From JAXMDT01 sp046348685 (GTDB lineage Bacteria; Pseudomonadota; Alphaproteobacteria; Rickettsiales; UBA998), in contig JAXMDT010000021.1 in assembly GCA_046348685.1 (NCBI GenBank), positions 1 through 7,453 of the forward strand: DNA of 7,453 bases, in the 5' to 3' direction. Positions 6,141 through 7,453 of the stretch are shown here, one piece after another. Under the pieces are notes generated by a model. It did not search any database, was not told the origin of the DNA, and worked only from the letters and a program-made list of their open reading frames with translations. Numbering within the stretch: position 1 is the first letter of the stretch; each line of letters opens with the position of its first letter. The position numbers and the translations under genes are program-made.

Positions 6141-7453
6141 TTAGCCAATCAAAAAATCTTCAGCCGTCAGCGCACCATCACCCACGTTTGTCAGCGTGAC
6201 TGAATTACCGCCGCCCAGATCGATGATGGCGTTGCCGCCGGCATAGGTGACATGCGATAACACATCGGCCGCGGTGCTGATGGAAAGCCCATTAATGCCC
6301 GGCGCGATCTGGATATGATCGCCGACCGTAGCGCCCGCGCCCTCAAAGGCCACCGTATCGATTCCACTGCCCGAAGCAAACACGAAGGTATCGTTACCGA
6401 GGCCGCCATAAAGCGCATCATTTCCCGGTCCGCCGTAGATCACATCGTTGCCGCCGTTGCCGAATACCGTGTCATTTCCCGTGCCAGCAAAAATCGTGTC
6501 TCCGCCATCATTCGTATCGGCGACGCCTTTACCCCCATACATCAGGTCATTGCCGCCGTTACCCTGCAGGATATCGATGCCAAGGCCGCCATAAAGCGAA
6601 TCATTGCCGTCCGCAAGATCGCCCGTGCCGTTAGCGCCCATGACCGTATCGTTGCCAAGGCCGCCGCGAATTTCGTCCGCACCTTCGCGGCCTGCCAAAC
6701 GGTTGTTCAGCGTATTGCCCAGGATGATATCCGCACCGCTGCCGCCGGTCGCATTTTCGATGTTGGCACCGCGCGCAATCCAGAGATATGTCGATCCGAT
6801 GTGCGAAATATTACCGATGCCCTCGCTCAAATCCAGCACCGCATTGCCGGAATAGCCCAGCGCGGTGAGATAATCCGTGCCGCCGCCATCCCAGACCGTG
6901 AGCGCTTGTGACACTGCACCATTATAAGTGTAAAAGCTTTCTCCGTTATTATAACCGGTGTTAGCGCCGTACAGATATTGAATCGCCGCAATATCGTAGA
7001 ACATCGGCGTAACGGGGATTGTGCTCAGGTTCGCCGCGAAATTACCATCGTTATAAGACATAACCGTGTTATCCACGGAATCTTCCGACGCCGGCAGGAA
7101 AGGCCCAGGGTCGCCCCCGCCGTAATCGCCGGGATGCTTCAGGCCAAGCGCATGCCCGATTTCGTGCAGGAGAATAAGATAACCGAACGTGCCAGGCGTA
7201 AAATTGGAATATTCATTATCAACCTGCACTTCGGATGAAGAAAATGTCGTTCCGCTGAAAAGCGACGATGTCAGGCCGGCAGTGCCTGCACCCAGATCAT
7301 GCTGAGAGAATGTTAATTCCGCTGTGGAAACAGGATCGAGAGCAAAATGGATATTAGCAAAATTAGCCCAGGTATGCATGGCGCTGAGAGCTGCCTGCTG
7401 CATTGTAAAATTGAACAAATTGCCGCCTTCATAAGAGACGCCGAAATTGTAGC
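6141..7453 (-). CDS. Serralysin-like M10 metalloprotease with RTX repeats (5' end beyond window)
   Basis: This is a secreted zinc endopeptidase. The frame is open to the right edge, so the N-terminus is missing. At least 436 residues are visible; numbering here starts from the TTG codon at 7418, which I do not regard as the start. The partial domain before it (YNFGVSYEGGNLFNFTMQQAA) aligns in style with the serralysin N-terminal core. The zinc site is HEIGHALGLKHPGDY (85-99; ligands His85, His89, His95, catalytic Glu86, bases 7134-7166). The Met-turn is VMSYN (Met120). Peptidase_M10_C-type sequence follows, then roughly ten glycine- and aspartate-rich nonapeptide RTX repeats (225-357) that fold as a calcium-binding beta-roll. 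The C-terminus (NSVTLTNVGDGALTAEDFLIG) resembles type I secretion signals. No ABC/MFP/TolC exporter or inhibitor gene is in view. Confidence 0.92.
   Translation of the reverse strand, partial: YNFGVSYEGGNLFNFTMQQAALSAMHTWANFANIHFALDPVSTAELTFSQHDLGAGTAGLTSSLFSGTTFSSSEVQVDNEYSNFTPGTFGYLILLHEIGHALGLKHPGDYGGGDPGPFLPASEDSVDNTVMSYNDGNFAANLSTIPVTPMFYDIAAIQYLYGANTGYNNGESFYTYNGAVSQALTVWDGGGTDYLTALGYSGNAVLDLSEGIGNISHIGSTYLWIARGANIENATGGSGADIILGNTLNNRLAGREGADEIRGGLGNDTVMGANGTGDLADGNDSLYGGLGIDILQGNGGNDLMYGGKGVADTNDGGDTIFAGTGNDTVFGNGGNDVIYGGPGNDALYGGLGNDTFVFASGSGIDTVAFEGAGATVGDHIQIAPGINGLSISTAADVLSHVTYAGGNAIIDLGGGNSVTLTNVGDGALTAEDFLIG
6348..6746 (-). repeat. RTX nonapeptide repeat region
   Basis: These bases encode tandem GGxGxDxUx units within the protease, such as GGSGADIIL, GGLGNDTVM, GNGGNDLMY, AGTGNDTVF, GNGGNDVIY, GGPGNDALY and GGLGNDTFV. 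In the family these bind calcium and drive folding after type I secretion. Spacer segments (for example GANGTGDLADGNDS and KGVADTNDGGDT) interrupt the array, suggesting two or three beta-roll blocks. The repeat's regular codon pattern creates long meaningless open frames on the opposite strand. Confidence 0.9.

Noticed and set aside
6315..6911. Long plus-strand open frame of 198 codons opposite the protease
   Set aside because: It is antisense to the RTX repeats and its periodic Ala/Ile/Arg composition is the mirror of the GGxGxD codons. It has no independent ribosome binding site or family resemblance.

Overview
The window looks like an alphaproteobacterial chromosome segment. Three things point that way: the gene order acpP-fabF-mltG, an NAD kinase with the alphaproteobacterial RPRRWRGALL-type C-terminal half, and FabF and AcpP sequences of that flavour. 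Genus cannot be fixed from the sequence. Most genes are moderately GC-rich; the intergenic spacers and the leftmost gene are more AT-rich.

Layout from left to right. A minus-strand gene for a small protein with two membrane segments (1-269) runs off the left edge and is divergent from the main cluster. After a 226-bp divergent promoter region comes a plus-strand housekeeping cluster: acpP (acyl carrier protein), fabF (beta-ketoacyl-ACP synthase II) and mltG (endolytic murein transglycosylase). The mltG reading frame appears shifted by one base near its 3' end. A promoter with an extended -10 then drives a gene for a short secreted OmpA-C-domain protein that lacks a beta-barrel, closed by a textbook rho-independent terminator (3813-3841). 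Next are nadK (NAD kinase) and a 445-residue protein with a divergent HD-GYP-like domain, both on the plus strand. The last gene, converging from the right with only 10 bp between stop codons, is a serralysin-like M10 metalloprotease with RTX calcium-binding repeats and a type I secretion-type C-terminus. Its 5' end lies beyond the right edge.

Functionally, acpP and fabF form the elongation step of fatty acid synthesis. MltG and the OmpA-like protein both act on or bind peptidoglycan, so the left half is cell-envelope biogenesis. NAD kinase supplies NADP(H), which fatty acid synthesis consumes. The right-hand pair (degenerate HD-GYP protein and secreted protease) is accessory in character. 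No transporter for the protease is in the window.

Points most worth a second look: the HD-GYP-like protein, which keeps the HD...K core but lacks the GYP loop and the HH pair and carries an insertion of about 110 residues; and the apparent mltG 3' frameshift. I see no CRISPR array, insertion sequence, tRNA, rRNA or convincing wholly new multi-gene system.
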